DNA of 6,455 nucleotides from NCBI GenBank assembly GCA_964540815.1, contig CAZIOH010000173.1, positions 1 through 6,455 of the forward strand, given 5' to 3'. Position numbers and translations under genes: made by a program. How positions within the stretch are numbered: the first letter of the stretch is position 1; every line of letters starts with the position of its first letter. Below are positions 6,438-6,455 of this stretch, in pieces. The stretch is from CAZIOH01 sp964540815 (GTDB taxonomy: Bacteria; Myxococcota_A; Polyangia; Fen-1088). The notes under the pieces are model-generated. The model was not told the DNA's origin, did no database searches, and saw nothing but the letters and a program-made list of their open reading frames with translations.

Positions 6438-6455
6438 AGAACCGCACCGGAATGT

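Larger units (their letters stand above)
6173..6455. other. Presumed leader and promoter region of the four-gene cluster
   Basis: Open frames run through this stretch on both strands, as expected at this GC content, but none has a recognisable protein signature. Read as an N-terminal extension of the exported protein (ATG 6313), it would place about 47 residues rich in Arg/Pro/Thr/Trp before the signal peptide, and 12 of those 47 codons end in A or T. It is better read as non-coding leader plus upstream DNA. No convincing -35/-10 pair was found. It contains inverted repeats at 6194-6203, 6210-6233, 6363-6370 and 6414-6437. Confidence 0.5.

Noticed and set aside
6314..6455. Promoter for the four-gene cluster
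   Set aside because: TTGGAC and GTGAAC elements occur on the minus strand, but none has a matching -10 at suitable spacing, so no promoter is called.

Overview
The window reads as a piece of a very GC-rich chromosome from a member of the Myxococcota, most likely a Polyangia/Sorangium-type bacterium. This is inferred from the codon use, the long Gly/Ser/Ala/Pro linkers, a lipoprotein with an Asp-Ala-Gly / Thr-Gly-Gly linker ahead of VCBS/FG-GAP repeats, and an ECF sigma gene beside a membrane-anchored TPR gene. No rRNA, tRNA, CRISPR array, insertion sequence or phage gene was seen.

Left part (2-1477, + strand): the 3' portion, probably nearly all, of an APC-superfamily amino acid permease with 12 predicted membrane segments. 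The frame is open through the left edge and the upstream codons fit the family, so the first Met in the window is unlikely to be the real start. It converges on the next gene across a 51-bp gap with no convincing terminator.

Middle and right part (1529-about 6172, all - strand, so transcribed right to left): four tightly packed genes. In transcription order they are (i) a secreted or outer-membrane protein with a signal peptide, a small N-terminal domain, a long low-complexity linker and a beta-rich, barrel-like C-terminus; (ii) an ECF-type sigma factor; (iii) a one-pass membrane protein with a cytoplasmic N-terminus and extracytoplasmic TPR-like helices; (iv) a lipoprotein with a Gly-rich stalk and seven FG-GAP/VCBS calcium-loop motifs spaced like the blades of a seven-bladed propeller. 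Genes ii and iii overlap by 4 bp (ATGA), iii and iv are 44 bp apart, and i and ii are either 26 bp apart or overlap by 4 bp (GTGA), depending on the sigma start.

Right end (6173-6455): no supported gene. It is the presumed leader and promoter region of the four-gene cluster and holds several short inverted repeats.

Working model (inference): the four genes form an envelope module in which the sigma factor is linked to a membrane TPR protein that may sense or restrain it, and is expressed with two exported proteins, one probably outer-membrane and one lipid-anchored. No classical zinc-binding anti-sigma factor is visible, so the TPR protein is the obvious candidate for that role.
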